A stretch of 64,000 nt of DNA from Prochlorococcus marinus CUG1416 (GTDB taxonomy: Bacteria; Cyanobacteriota; Cyanobacteriia; PCC-6307; Cyanobiaceae), in the NCBI RefSeq assembly GCF_017695965.1, contig NZ_JAAORM010000005.1, positions 496,001 through 560,000 of the forward strand, given 5' to 3'. The notes under the pieces are model-generated. The model was not told the origin of the DNA and searched no databases. It saw only the letters and a list, made by a program, of their open reading frames with translations. A program made the translations under genes and the position numbers. Of this stretch, positions 38,147-47,716 are shown piece after piece (the stretch's first letter is position 1; every line of letters begins with the position of its first letter).

Positions 38147-39580
38147 ATGGCTAAAGAAGAATTAATAGTCAAAACAACTCCTCTGCCTCAAAGTAGAATT
38201 TCATTTGAATTAGAAATACCATCTGAGACATGCAAAACGTGTGTAAATGAGACAATCAATGCTATTAGTCGTTCGGCTAAAATTCCTGGATTTAGACTAG
38301 GTAAAATTCCTAAACAAGTCTTAATTCAAAGAATTGGCATCACACAATTACATGCTTCTGCTCTAGAAAAAATAATTGATAAATCATGGCAAGAAGCATT
38401 AAAAATAAAATCTATAGAGCCTCTAAGTGAGCCAGAATTGGTAGATGGATTTGAATCTTTACTTGAAAAGTTTAGTCCTGAAAAATCACTAAAGGTTACC
38501 CTTCAGACTGATGTTGCACCAGAATTAAAACTAAAAAAATCCAAAGGACTTAGTGTTGAAATTTCAAAAAATAAATTTGATTCTCAGTCAGTAGATGAAG
38601 CGCTAGAAAAATCTAGAAGTCAATTTGCAAATATTGTTCCAGTTACTAATAGATCAGCGAAATTAGGAGATATTGCTGTAGTTAGTTTCAAAGGGACATA
38701 TAAAGACTCTGGTAAAGAGATTGATGGTGGAACAAGTGAATCAATGGATCTTGAGTTAGAAAAGAACAAAATGATTCCGGGTTTCGTTGAAGGAATAGTA
38801 AAGATGAAAATTGGAGATTCTAAAACACTTAACCTTAAATTTCCTGAAGATTATTCTCATGAAGATTCAAGGGGCAAAGAGGCACTCTTTGAAGTAAATC
38901 TTAAGGATCTTAAAGAAAAAGAATTACCCGCACTTAATGACGATTTTGCAAAACAGTCTGGCAATAAAGAATCATTAAAAGAGTTAAAGAAAGATATTGA
39001 AAAGCAACTAAAAGACAATTTTGAAAAAACTCAAAAAGATATAAAAATTGAAGCTTTATTAGATGCATTAACAAACGAATTAGTTGCTGAAATTCCAAAA
39101 ACTATGATTGATATAGAAGTTAGGAATAATATTGAACAAACCGCGCAAAAATTTGCTCAACAAGGTCTTGATGTTAAATCTACTTTCACTCCGGAATTAG
39201 TTAAGTCATTGGCAGAGTCCACAAGGCCTCAGGCTGAAAAAAATGTTCAAAGAAATTTAGCTCTAAAGGCATTAGCAGAAACAGAAAACATAACAGTTGA
39301 AAAAGAAGAAATTGATTTAAAAATGAAAGATTATGAAGATGCAATCTCTAAATCTTCAAAACAAATAGATATTAAAAAATTAACAGAAGTAATTAGTAAC
39401 GATTTGCTCAAAGAAAAATTAATAATATGGCTTGAAGAAAATTCCGAAGTTAAAGAAAAAACTACAAAATCTACCAAAACCTCCAAAACTACAAAAGCGA
39501 CAAAAACTACGACAAAAACAACAAAAACAACAAAAACAACAAAAACAACAAAAACTCAAAATAAAAAAGAAAAAAAATAA
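38147..39580 (+). CDS. tig: Trigger factor (ribosome-bound chaperone, peptidyl-prolyl isomerase)
   Basis: 477 residues. N-terminal ribosome-binding domain with the GFRLGKIPKQ signature (about 51-60), FKBP-type isomerase domain (about 165-250; GDIAVVSFKGTYKDSGKEI, MIPGFVEGIVKMKIGD, FPEDYSHEDSRGKEALFEV), and the helical chaperone arms. The last 42 residues are a Lys/Thr-rich tail absent from the E. coli protein (432 residues), encoded partly by 9-base tandem repeats. Followed by clpP and clpX on the same strand, a common order in bacteria. Confidence 0.97.
   Translation: MAKEELIVKTTPLPQSRISFELEIPSETCKTCVNETINAISRSAKIPGFRLGKIPKQVLIQRIGITQLHASALEKIIDKSWQEALKIKSIEPLSEPELVDGFESLLEKFSPEKSLKVTLQTDVAPELKLKKSKGLSVEISKNKFDSQSVDEALEKSRSQFANIVPVTNRSAKLGDIAVVSFKGTYKDSGKEIDGGTSESMDLELEKNKMIPGFVEGIVKMKIGDSKTLNLKFPEDYSHEDSRGKEALFEVNLKDLKEKELPALNDDFAKQSGNKESLKELKKDIEKQLKDNFEKTQKDIKIEALLDALTNELVAEIPKTMIDIEVRNNIEQTAQKFAQQGLDVKSTFTPELVKSLAESTRPQAEKNVQRNLALKALAETENITVEKEEIDLKMKDYEDAISKSSKQIDIKKLTEVISNDLLKEKLIIWLEENSEVKEKTTKSTKTSKTTKATKTTTKTTKTTKTTKTTKTQNKKEKK
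39452..39577 (+). repeat. Lys/Thr low-complexity repeat in tig (9-base unit)
   Basis: The core 39512-39547 is four perfect copies of ACAAAAACA (codons Thr-Lys-Thr), with degenerate copies on both sides. It encodes the trigger factor tail. Likely prone to copy-number change. Confidence 0.8.
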
Positions 39581-39645
39581 TTTATAAAATTTCTTACTAA
39601 TTAATCAAAAACCTCTTAAATTAACAATAAGACGAAAACTATTTT

Positions 39646-40290
39646 GTGAATTCAGAAAAAAAACATTTAATCCAAAGCTCAATAAGTTCTTTTGAAAGCA
39701 TTAATAAAACTAGTGCCGCTGTTCCTACGGTTATAGAACAATCTGGTAGAGGTGAAAGAGCTTTTGATATTTATTCAAGACTATTGAGGGAAAGAATAAT
39801 TTTTTTAGGTACTGGCATTAATGATCAAGTATCTGACTCTCTTGTCGCACAATTATTATTTCTTGAAGCTGAAGATCCTGAAAAAGACATACAAATATAT
39901 ATCAACTCTCCTGGAGGCTCAGTAACTGCAGGAATGGCCATATACGATACTATGCAACAAATATCCCCTGATGTAGTGACAATATGCTTTGGAGTAGCTG
40001 CAAGTATGGGTGCATTTCTACTTTCTGGGGGAGCAAAGGGGAAAAGATTAGCTTTACCTAATTCTAGGATAATGATTCATCAACCCCTGGGAGGTGCACA
40101 AGGTCAAGCAGTAGAAATAGAAATACAAGCTAAAGAAATACTTTTTCTCAAGAAGACATTAAATTCGCTTTTAGCAGAACATACTGGTCAACCTTTAGAA
40201 AAGATTAATGAAGATACAGAAAGAGACTACTTTTTATCTCCCTCAGAAGCAGTCGAATATGGATTAATTGATAAAGTTATCAAAAAATGA
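39646..40290 (+). CDS. clpP: ATP-dependent Clp protease proteolytic subunit
   Basis: 214 residues. Serine protease with catalytic S120 (GVAASMGA), H145 (IMIHQPLGG) and D194 (TERDYF). INSPGGSV forms the substrate handle. Start is GTG at 39646. Next to clpX, 105 bases downstream, so this is the ClpX-partner copy among the several ClpP paralogues usual in cyanobacteria. About 30 residues at the N-terminus before the core vary in the family. Confidence 0.97.
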   Translation: MNSEKKHLIQSSISSFESINKTSAAVPTVIEQSGRGERAFDIYSRLLRERIIFLGTGINDQVSDSLVAQLLFLEAEDPEKDIQIYINSPGGSVTAGMAIYDTMQQISPDVVTICFGVAASMGAFLLSGGAKGKRLALPNSRIMIHQPLGGAQGQAVEIEIQAKEILFLKKTLNSLLAEHTGQPLEKINEDTERDYFLSPSEAVEYGLIDKVIKK

Positions 40291-40395
40291 CAAGGGGGGG
40301 TTATTTTTTACGAAAATGATGACGAATCGATATTTATAAGCAATCCTAGTAAATAGGGAATATTGAACACCTTAAAATTTTATACTTTATAATCG

Positions 40396-41763
40396 ATGGC
40401 TAAATTCGACGCCCATCTTAAATGTTCATTTTGCGGAAAATCACAAGACCAAGTTAGAAAGCTCATAGCTGGTCCTGGTGTTTATATCTGTGATGAATGC
40501 ATAGATCTTTGTAATGAAATTCTTGATGAAGAACTACTTGATAATCAAGCAAAAACAAACAATTCCCCGCCAGTAAAAAAGAAGTTACAAACTGATAATT
40601 CCAAAAAATCTATTCCTTTAGAATTAACTGCAATTCCTAAACCATTAGAAATTAAAAGTTTTCTTGATAATCAGGTAGTAGGACAAGAATCTGCAAAGAA
40701 AATATTATCAGTAGCCGTATACAACCACTACAAAAGATTAGCTTGGAAAGTTAAAGAAGAAAATAAAGATAGCAATTCAAAGGATGCACAATCGACAAAA
40801 TTACAAAAATCAAATATTTTACTCATCGGCCCAACTGGAAGCGGTAAAACATTATTGGCACAAACTTTAGCTGAGTTTCTAGATGTTCCTTTTGCAGTGG
40901 CTGATGCAACATCTTTAACAGAAGCAGGATATGTTGGAGAAGATGTTGAAAATATCCTTTTAAGACTTCTACAAAAATCAGAAATGAATGTAGAGCTAGC
41001 TCAAAAAGGGATAATTTACATAGATGAAATAGATAAAATTGCTAGAAAAAGTGAGAATCCTTCAATTACTAGAGATGTCTCTGGTGAAGGAGTGCAGCAA
41101 GCATTATTAAAAATGCTTGAAGGAACAGTTGCTAATGTTCCACCGCAAGGAGGAAGAAAACATCCTTATCATGACTGCATCCAAATTGATACGAGTCAAA
41201 TTTTATTTATTTGCGGGGGGGCTTTTATAGGTTTAGAGGATATAGTTCAAAAGCGTATGGGTAAACACTCCATAGGATTTACCACCAATTCAGATCAAAA
41301 GAAAGTTGATACAAAAAAAATATTAGACCCAAGAGATTCTCTGAAAAATTTAGAGTTAGATGATTTAGTAAAATATGGACTAATTCCAGAATTTATTGGA
41401 AGAATTCCCGTTTGTGCTGTATTAGATCGTCTGACTAAAGAAACCTTAGAATCTATTCTAACTCAACCAAGAGATGCACTAGTAAAGCAATTCAAAACTT
41501 TACTAAGTATGGATAATGTGGAATTATCATTTGAGCCTGATTCTGTTGAAGCAATAGCAAATGAAGCATATAAAAGAAAAACAGGTGCAAGAGCATTAAG
41601 ATCAATAATTGAGGAACTAATGCTAGACATAATGTACACTTTGCCTTCTGAAAAAAATGTAAAAGACTTCACAATTACAAAACAAATGGTTGATAATTTA
41701 TTCTCATCCAAAATTGTTAAACTACCTTCAGGATCAAAAAGAATCATTAAAGAGTCTGCTTAA
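40396..41763 (+). CDS. clpX: ATP-dependent Clp protease ATP-binding subunit ClpX
   Basis: 455 residues. Zinc-binding N-domain C10, C13, C32 and C35; Walker A GPTGSGKT at 145-152; [39 protein letters not shown]; sensor-2 [18 protein letters not shown]+ unfoldase feeding ClpP. A TATAAT box ends only two bases before the ATG and a TATACT box lies at 40381-40386, so a clpX-specific transcript would be nearly leaderless. Otherwise it is read through from clpP. Confidence 0.97.
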   Translation: MAKFDAHLKCSFCGKSQDQVRKLIAGPGVYICDECIDLCNEILDEELLDNQAKTNNSPPVKKKLQTDNSKKSIPLELTAIPKPLEIKSFLDNQVVGQESAKKILSVAVYNHYKRLAWKVKEENKDSNSKDAQSTKLQKSNILLIGPTGSGKTLLAQTLAEFLDVPFAVADATSLTEAGYVGEDVENILLRLLQKSEMNVELAQKGIIYIDEIDKIARKSENPSITRDVSGEGVQQALLKMLEGTVANVPPQGGRKHPYHDCIQIDTSQILFICGGAFIGLEDIVQKRMGKHSIGFTTNSDQKKVDTKKILDPRDSLKNLELDDLVKYGLIPEFIGRIPVCAVLDRLTKETLESILTQPRDALVKQFKTLLSMDNVELSFEPDSVEAIANEAYKRKTGARALRSIIEELMLDIMYTLPSEKNVKDFTITKQMVDNLFSSKIVKLPSGSKRIIKESA

Positions 41764-41776
41764 AAATTAGAGTTGA

Positions 41777-41788
41777 ACTGTAGTAATT
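41777..41788 (+). promoter_or_regulatory. Shared 12-base motif before dnaX
   Basis: ACTGTAGTAATT, 33 bases before the dnaX ATG. The identical 12 bases occur 40 bases before sqdB (48629-48640). May be part of a -10 region (TAGTAAT). Very tentative. Confidence 0.2.
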
Positions 41789-41821
41789 GAAACCCTAATT
41801 GTTCTAATTAATGAAGATTAA

Positions 41822-43585
41822 ATGCCTAATATTCATAAGCCTTTTCATCAAAAATATAGACCAAACAAACTAGACGAACTGGTTGGGCAAAATTTTATAT
41901 CTATTACTCTAAAACAAGCAATGTTAACAAAAAAGATTGCTCCTGCATATCTTTTTAATGGTCCAAGAGGCACTGGCAAAACATCAAGTGCCAGAATCTT
42001 TGCGAAATCTTTAAACTGTCAGGCATTTGAACAACCAACAATAAGTCCTTGTGGTAAATGTGACTTATGTAGACAAATTACAGATGGTAACGCTCTAGAT
42101 ATTATCGAGATTGATGCAGCATCAAATACAGGAGTTGAAAATATAAGAGAAATTATAGAAAGAGCGAGGTTTGCTCCTACTCTAGCGAGATGGAAAGTAT
42201 ACGTTATTGATGAATGTCATATGCTTTCCTCAGCAGCTTCAAATGCTTTACTAAAAACTATTGAAGAACCGCCCTCAAGAGTTGTATTTATCCTTGCGAC
42301 GACAAATCCTGAGAGAGTATTAAATACAATACAAAGTAGATGTCAAAAATTTGATTTTAGAAGAATAAGCCCTAGTGACATTTTTCAAAATTTATCAGAA
42401 ATAGCAGAAAAAGAATCCATTAAGTATGAGGTGCAAGCATTAAAAATGATTGCAAAAAGATCTAATGGAGGAATGAGAGATGCACAAAGCCTTCTTGAAC
42501 AAATTCATCTTCTACCAGAGGGTATAACAATTAAAAATATTCAAAGCCTGCTAGGAGAAGTATCAGAGATTGAATTAACAAATCTGATTAAATCATTAAT
42601 TGAGAATAATCCAGAGTCATTAATTATCAGCTGCAACAAATTATATGATGATGGAAACGAACCCAATCAAATCATTATTGGATTATTAAATATAACAAGA
42701 GATTTACTACTACATACTACAAATAATAAATATTCAGATCTTTATTATACGCCTGATGAATTTCAAGAAGAATTAGATAAAATCTCAAAAACAATCAATA
42801 AATCAACAATAATTAATTGGCATAATAAGCTTAGAAATATTGAATATCAAATCAAAACAAGTGATAATCCAAGGCTGTGGTTGGAAATACATTTAACAGG
42901 CCTTCTAGATAATCAAGAGATAAATAGTTTTGAAAATAAGCAAGAAAATAACAAAAATGCGACTAAAGACCAGCATGAAAACATAAAAAACAATGAAACA
43001 ATAAATAAAGAAAATATATCTCATGAAATTCAAAAACCAAGCATAAAAGAGCAAATAAGAGGCACGGAATTGATTATAAAAAAAGACGAAGAATTAGAAG
43101 ATTTTAATAGTCTTGGGAAAAAAAGTATTAGAAATATTGCTGATACTAGCCAAAAAAATCCTGAGCCAAATAATTTAAAAGATCAATGGGAATTAATTCT
43201 TTCTAAATTAGAGTTACCATCAACAAGAATGTTACTTTCACAACAAGCCGAGCTAGAAAGTTTTGATTCTGAGAAAATCACAATTGCATTATCTCCAAAC
43301 TGGGAAAATATGATAAAAAGCAGAAAAGTTATAATTGAAAATACAGTAAAAAAGATATTTGGAGATCAAATAATACTTAATTTTTCTACCAAACAATTAT
43401 CTAAAATTAACCCAACAAACTCTCCAAAAACAACCAACAATCAAGAAAAGAATCTGAAACCAATAAAAAAAATAGAACCAACAACTAATTTGTCAAAAAA
43501 AATATCTAAAGAGGAAAATTATGATGATAGTCCAAAAAACTTAGCAAATTTTTTTAATGGAGAGATTATAGACCTTGATGAATAA
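41822..43585 (+). CDS. dnaX: DNA polymerase III subunits gamma and tau
   Basis: 587 residues. Clamp-loader AAA+ ATPase: Walker A GPRGTGKT (47-54), zinc cysteines C66, C77, C80 and C83, VYVIDECHMLSSAASNALLKTIEEPP, and ATTNPERVLNTIQSRCQ. After about residue 370 the sequence is charged and low complexity, then a tau-specific C-terminal domain (DQWELILSKLELPSTRMLLSQQ). An A AAA AAA heptamer at codons 419-421 could shift into -1 to give a 428-residue gamma-like form (see finding). No intein is seen, unlike the split dnaX of Synechocystis. Confidence 0.96.
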   Translation: MPNIHKPFHQKYRPNKLDELVGQNFISITLKQAMLTKKIAPAYLFNGPRGTGKTSSARIFAKSLNCQAFEQPTISPCGKCDLCRQITDGNALDIIEIDAASNTGVENIREIIERARFAPTLARWKVYVIDECHMLSSAASNALLKTIEEPPSRVVFILATTNPERVLNTIQSRCQKFDFRRISPSDIFQNLSEIAEKESIKYEVQALKMIAKRSNGGMRDAQSLLEQIHLLPEGITIKNIQSLLGEVSEIELTNLIKSLIENNPESLIISCNKLYDDGNEPNQIIIGLLNITRDLLLHTTNNKYSDLYYTPDEFQEELDKISKTINKSTIINWHNKLRNIEYQIKTSDNPRLWLEIHLTGLLDNQEINSFENKQENNKNATKDQHENIKNNETINKENISHEIQKPSIKEQIRGTELIIKKDEELEDFNSLGKKSIRNIADTSQKNPEPNNLKDQWELILSKLELPSTRMLLSQQAELESFDSEKITIALSPNWENMIKSRKVIIENTVKKIFGDQIILNFSTKQLSKINPTNSPKTTNNQEKNLKPIKKIEPTTNLSKKISKEENYDDSPKNLANFFNGEIIDLDE

Positions 43586-43586
43586 A

Positions 43587-44888
43587 TTACACTCCAGTAT
43601 GCAGAGTTTTTCGCCAAAGAATCTTTTTGGGGAAAATAGACATTTTTATTGTTACCCAAGGTATTACTAAAAACCAATGTGATAAATAAAAAATCGATAC
43701 AAATGTCATCAAAAGATTTCCTTTTTGCAATACAGGCACTTCGCTTTTGCAAGAAGCACCGTACCAAAAAGCAATTCCTGATAACATAAAAGCTGTTAAT
43801 GAAATAGGCCAGTAAATTGGTGAATCTAATAAAGCGATACTGAGAACTAAATCAACAATAGATATTATTGGAAGTGCATATTGCAAGATGAAGAAGTATG
43901 TTAAATCAAATTTCTGCAAATAATCAATTTTATTAGTAAATAATTGATCCCCATAATCAAAGAATCTTTGCAAGCCGCCCTCTGCCCATCTTTGCCTTTG
44001 TGCTAATAAAGCATTTAAATTCTCAACTGCTTCTTCCATGACTGGAGGATCCCATAAGATTCCAATTCTAGATTTTGATAATAATAATCTTAAACTTAAA
44101 TCGAGATCATCCGTAACTGTGTCTTCATTAAAAGAACCACATGCCAATAACGTATCTTTTTTAATTAATTCACCATTTCCTCTTAATTCAGCAACTCTGG
44201 CAACTGATAACCTTCCATATTGAAAGATTGCGTCCATAGCCATCTCCATGGACTGACATGAAGTTAAAAAATTCTTACTTACATTTGTTACTGATTTTCT
44301 TAATTGAACTGCAGACCAATCACCCTCTTCTACAAAACTAAATAACCGTATCAAAGAATCTTGTTTTAATTGAGCATCAGCATCCAACACTAATAACCAT
44401 TCACCATGAGTAAACTTCAAGGCATAATTTAAAGCTCCTGACTTTCCGCCTCCTGCGCTTGGAGAACGACTTACTACTTTTAGCTTTTCAAATTGTCTGG
44501 ATAATCGATCTAAAATTAAAGGGGTCTTATCAGAACTACCATCATCGATTATGTAAATATTTAATTTATTTTTTGGATAATCCAAATTAAATAACCTTTC
44601 AACTAATCTTTCTATGACATTCTCTTCATCTCTAGCTGCAACCAAAATATCGAGTAAAGGTAACTCTTTATTAATCACTCCTCTGCTAATAGTATTTGCA
44701 ATATTGTTCCTTTTGAAATTTCTAGAAATAACTATGAAACCGTAAAAAGCAATCACCAAAGAAAGAGTCAATATAAAGTAAAAAAAACCTCTGATATTGT
44801 AAACATGAGGAATGATAGTTACTAAAAAACAAGCACTAAGAAATAGAAACGACTTCAACCTTCGATTTTTATAAAAACCCTTACTCAT
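43587..44888 (-). CDS. Processive family 2 glycosyltransferase, membrane-bound
   Basis: 433 residues. Two N-terminal membrane segments, a cytosolic GT2 catalytic domain, then two to three C-terminal segments. Catalytic signatures: IDDGSSD, LDADAQ, TDDLDLS and QRQRW, the Q-x-x-R-W hallmark of processive synthases such as cellulose, hyaluronan and poly-beta-glucosamine enzymes. Product cannot be named. Probably builds or modifies an envelope polysaccharide or glycolipid. Start by a basic MSKGFYKNRRLK sequence. 27 bases downstream of a SpoIID/LytB gene. Confidence 0.88.
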   Translation of the reverse strand: MSKGFYKNRRLKSFLFLSACFLVTIIPHVYNIRGFFYFILTLSLVIAFYGFIVISRNFKRNNIANTISRGVINKELPLLDILVAARDEENVIERLVERLFNLDYPKNKLNIYIIDDGSSDKTPLILDRLSRQFEKLKVVSRSPSAGGGKSGALNYALKFTHGEWLLVLDADAQLKQDSLIRLFSFVEEGDWSAVQLRKSVTNVSKNFLTSCQSMEMAMDAIFQYGRLSVARVAELRGNGELIKKDTLLACGSFNEDTVTDDLDLSLRLLLSKSRIGILWDPPVMEEAVENLNALLAQRQRWAEGGLQRFFDYGDQLFTNKIDYLQKFDLTYFFILQYALPIISIVDLVLSIALLDSPIYWPISLTAFMLSGIAFWYGASCKSEVPVLQKGNLLMTFVSIFYLSHWFLVIPWVTIKMSIFPKKILWRKTLHTGV

Positions 44889-44915
44889 ACAAGTACATTT
44901 CTAATTATTGAATTC

Positions 44916-46454
44916 TCATTGAGACAATAACTCAATATTTTCAAGTTTTGCATCTCGATAATAATGATTCAATATTTGTTCATAAGAGAATCCTAATTCA
45001 GCCATTTCAATTGCTCCTGACTGTGATAAACCTACACCATGACCGAAGCCTCCTCCTCTCAAAAGCCATAAATCATCACTTAATTTATTAATAGTAAATA
45101 AATTACTAGGTATAAAACTGAATACTCGTCGAATATCATCTTTAACTAGCGCAATAGATTTATTAACTTTGTTAGTCTGTATTTCTAATTTTGTCACTCT
45201 GCCACTTGAACCTCGTTCAATGACATTGAAATCCAAAACATTTTCATTAATATTGATAAGTTTGTTTTTAATTAACGTTTCTTTAATTTTAAGACGAGAA
45301 ATTTTCTTATTCCAGCGAAAAAGAGAGTGATCGCTCCCATAAAAATGGTCTTTATCAAAATCTAAAAAATTATTTAATTCAGATTCACTTGAAATTGGAA
45401 GTTTAAAAATTTTATTTAATGATTTAGAACCATCAATGATTGAATTAAAGTAAAAATAATCTTGCATTTGCCAAGACTCGGCAGCTAAAGCAGATACACC
45501 ACCGTTAGAACCATGATAAAAAGCATTTATTGGTTGATTTTCATATGTGAGAATCAAGTTTGAAGTTGCTTCTATAGCTTGTTGTACTTTTTTATTTTTA
45601 ATTTTAGGAGGCTGATAAACTTGACATTGAGTGCTTATACATAAATGATATTTATCCATATTAAATCTATCAGAATTATAAATTCCCCAAGTTCGGGCAA
45701 TAACTGCCTGTGCTTTGAGGGCTTCTAAAGGGGAACTCGGTCCAATTTCGTGTGGCAAAACACCTTCTAAATAATCATCAAACTTAATTTTTTGAATTAA
45801 CGTCCAAGTTCCATATAAATCTTGTATTAAATAAAAATTATTACCAAAATTAACATCATTTATTTTTATTTCCTCCTCAGCATAAATATGTATAGGTCCT
45901 TCGAGTTGCATAACACTATAATCACTTTTAAGAAAAGGAGTAATTTGAATATTTTTTATTTTTCTGAAAATTTTATTTTTTAATTCAAAATCGGGTAAAT
46001 CATCTTCAAATGGAATCCATACCTCCCAATTTTCAGGAAAAGCAACAGTAGTCTCAAAGCCTTTATCTTTTATTTTCTCTGCTTGTTTTTTTGCTGATTC
46101 ATAACTAGCAAAAGGACCAAAAACAATTCTTTCAATAGTTTCTGGATTTTTGATGGGTATATCCCTCCAGGTAATATTAATGTGTTTTGATTTATATTTG
46201 ATACCGTTGGATGAATGCAAGTTTAAAAAGCCTTTATCAGTTGTAAAATTAATATTCTTTACCTTAGAAAAACTATCATTTTCCCCGCCAAGATATTGCT
46301 TTAAACCTATTAAAAATTTTCCTTTTTTAATTTCTGTATTAAGTTCAACCTCTAGCAATTCTTCTGAAACTACACTAGAAGTAAATTTAGTGTTAATTAT
46401 TAAAAGAGAAATAAAGCCTAAACATAACTTTAAAAAGGTAAATTTACTTTTCAT
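44916..46454 (-). CDS. SpoIID/LytB-domain cell-wall protein
   Basis: 512 residues. N-terminal signal peptide (FLKLCLGFISLLIIN, about 8-22). A SPOR-like stretch (FGPFASYESAKKQAEKIKDKG, about 110-130) suggests binding to denuded glycan. SpoIID/LytB core: YLEGVLPHEIG, EALKAQAVIARTWG, STQCQVYQ, FYHGSNGGVSA, and near the end LRGGGFGHGVGLSQSGA. SpoIID of Bacillus is a lytic transglycosylase on wall glycan; cyanobacterial members are commonly called amidase enhancers. It acts in the periplasm. Divergent from rpmI. Confidence 0.87.
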   Translation of the reverse strand: MKSKFTFLKLCLGFISLLIINTKFTSSVVSEELLEVELNTEIKKGKFLIGLKQYLGGENDSFSKVKNINFTTDKGFLNLHSSNGIKYKSKHINITWRDIPIKNPETIERIVFGPFASYESAKKQAEKIKDKGFETTVAFPENWEVWIPFEDDLPDFELKNKIFRKIKNIQITPFLKSDYSVMQLEGPIHIYAEEEIKINDVNFGNNFYLIQDLYGTWTLIQKIKFDDYLEGVLPHEIGPSSPLEALKAQAVIARTWGIYNSDRFNMDKYHLCISTQCQVYQPPKIKNKKVQQAIEATSNLILTYENQPINAFYHGSNGGVSALAAESWQMQDYFYFNSIIDGSKSLNKIFKLPISSESELNNFLDFDKDHFYGSDHSLFRWNKKISRLKIKETLIKNKLININENVLDFNVIERGSSGRVTKLEIQTNKVNKSIALVKDDIRRVFSFIPSNLFTINKLSDDLWLLRGGGFGHGVGLSQSGAIEMAELGFSYEQILNHYYRDAKLENIELLSQ

Positions 46455-46546
46455 AAGTAGAAACTTTCCTTATCAATATAAAAACTTTAATTTGCGCCAA
46501 TGCGTATAAAGGTTTAGATTATCCTAATTAAACACATTTGACTTAA

Positions 46547-46744
46547 ATGTCTAAACTAAAAACTCGTAAATCAGCTGCCAAAAGATTTAAAGCTACTGCT
46601 ACGGGTAAATTCATGAGAAGAAGAGCTTTCCATAATCATTTACTTGATCATAAAAGCTCAAAATTAAAAAGACATCTTTCAACAAAAGCAGTAGTTGATG
46701 AAAGAGATGCCGATAATGTAAAATTGATGATTCCATACGCATAA
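46547..46744 (+). CDS. rpmI: 50S ribosomal protein L35
   Basis: 65 residues, highly basic, with the L35 pattern [35 protein letters not shown] and KRHLS. Followed by rplT after 28 bases; infC, usually first in this operon, is 30 kb upstream instead. Confidence 0.97.
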   Translation: MSKLKTRKSAAKRFKATATGKFMRRRAFHNHLLDHKSSKLKRHLSTKAVVDERDADNVKLMIPYA

Positions 46745-46772
46745 ATCGTTAACCCATTCCCCTTAGTAATTC

Positions 46773-47120
46773 ATGGCACGTGTAAAAAGAGGCAATATAG
46801 CCAGAAAAAGAAGAAACAAAATCTTAAATCTTGCAAAAGGTTTTAGAGGCGGAAACAAAAATCTTTTCAGAACAGCAAATCAAAGAGTAATGAAAGCTCT
46901 CTGTAATGCTTACAGAGATAGAAGAAGAAGAAAAAGAGATTTTAGAAGACTTTGGATTGCTAGAATTAATGCTTCAGCAAGAATAAATGGAACGAACTAT
47001 AGCAAGTTAATAAATGGCATGAAAACTTCTGAAATTATCATTAATAGAAAAATGCTTGCTCAATTAGCCTTAAATGACCCAAAATGTTTTGAAAAAATAG
47101 TTTCTTCCGTTAGCAATTAA
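46773..47120 (+). CDS. rplT: 50S ribosomal protein L20
   Basis: 115 residues. Basic RNA-binding protein of the 50S subunit: [61 protein letters not shown] and [18 protein letters not shown]20 represses its own operon in other bacteria. No leader structure was identified here. Follows rpmI. Confidence 0.98.
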   Translation: MARVKRGNIARKRRNKILNLAKGFRGGNKNLFRTANQRVMKALCNAYRDRRRRKRDFRRLWIARINASARINGTNYSKLINGMKTSEIIINRKMLAQLALNDPKCFEKIVSSVSN

Positions 47121-47156
47121 AAAAAAGAATATAATCTTAAAAAATAATTCTAAATA

Positions 47157-47714
47157 ATGGAAATATCTTCCTTTCAATCCTATTTAATAATTCTTTTTGT
47201 AGTACTAATAATAATTTCTATTTTTGTTTTAAGACAATTTTTAAGAACAAGAAGTGAAGAATTGAATTTAGTAAAATTTGAACAAAAAGGTTTAGATGCC
47301 CTAAATGAAGCCACAGAATTATATGAATTTGGTTCTGTTCAGATAAAAAAAAGATTATATTCTGAAGCAACTAAGACTTTTTTAAAAGCTATTGATAATT
47401 ATGAAAATGAACCTGATGAGGCCAAAGCCATTATAAATAATGCTTTAGGGTTTTCTTATGCTGCTCAAAATGAATTTAAAAAAGCAATTAAACACTATAA
47501 CTCTGCAATAAAATCACTCCCAGAATATCCGATAGCCTTAAATAATCTTGCATCAGCACAACAGCGTTTATTGGAATATGACATGGCATATGCGACTTAT
47601 CAGAAGGTTTTAGTTATAGATCCAAAAAACAAAACCGCAATTAAAAAAAGTAAGGAATTAGAAAAAAGAAATAACTACAAACCTTATGAAGGTATAAAAG
47701 ATAAAGGATTTTAA
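47157..47714 (+). CDS. Membrane-anchored TPR protein
   Basis: 185 residues. One N-terminal membrane segment ([20 protein letters not shown], about 9-28), then about three tetratricopeptide repeats (e.g. [60 protein letters not shown]). Such proteins are scaffolds at membranes; in cyanobacteria similar ones affect photosystem assembly, but no specific role can be claimed. A TATAAT at 47130-47135 could give an internal promoter. It ends two bases before thiG, so co-translated with it. Confidence 0.85.
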   Translation: MEISSFQSYLIILFVVLIIISIFVLRQFLRTRSEELNLVKFEQKGLDALNEATELYEFGSVQIKKRLYSEATKTFLKAIDNYENEPDEAKAIINNALGFSYAAQNEFKKAIKHYNSAIKSLPEYPIALNNLASAQQRLLEYDMAYATYQKVLVIDPKNKTAIKKSKELEKRNNYKPYEGIKDKGF

Positions 47715-47716
47715 AT

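Noticed and set aside
43112-43125. Second A7 run in dnaX as a slippery site
   Set aside because: Its frame (GGG AAA AAA AGT) does not fit the X XXY YYZ pattern for -1 slippage.
46150-46509. 119-codon plus-strand frame within the SpoIID gene and rpmI leader
   Set aside because: Overlaps the signal-peptide region of a clear minus-strand gene; no recognisable protein features.
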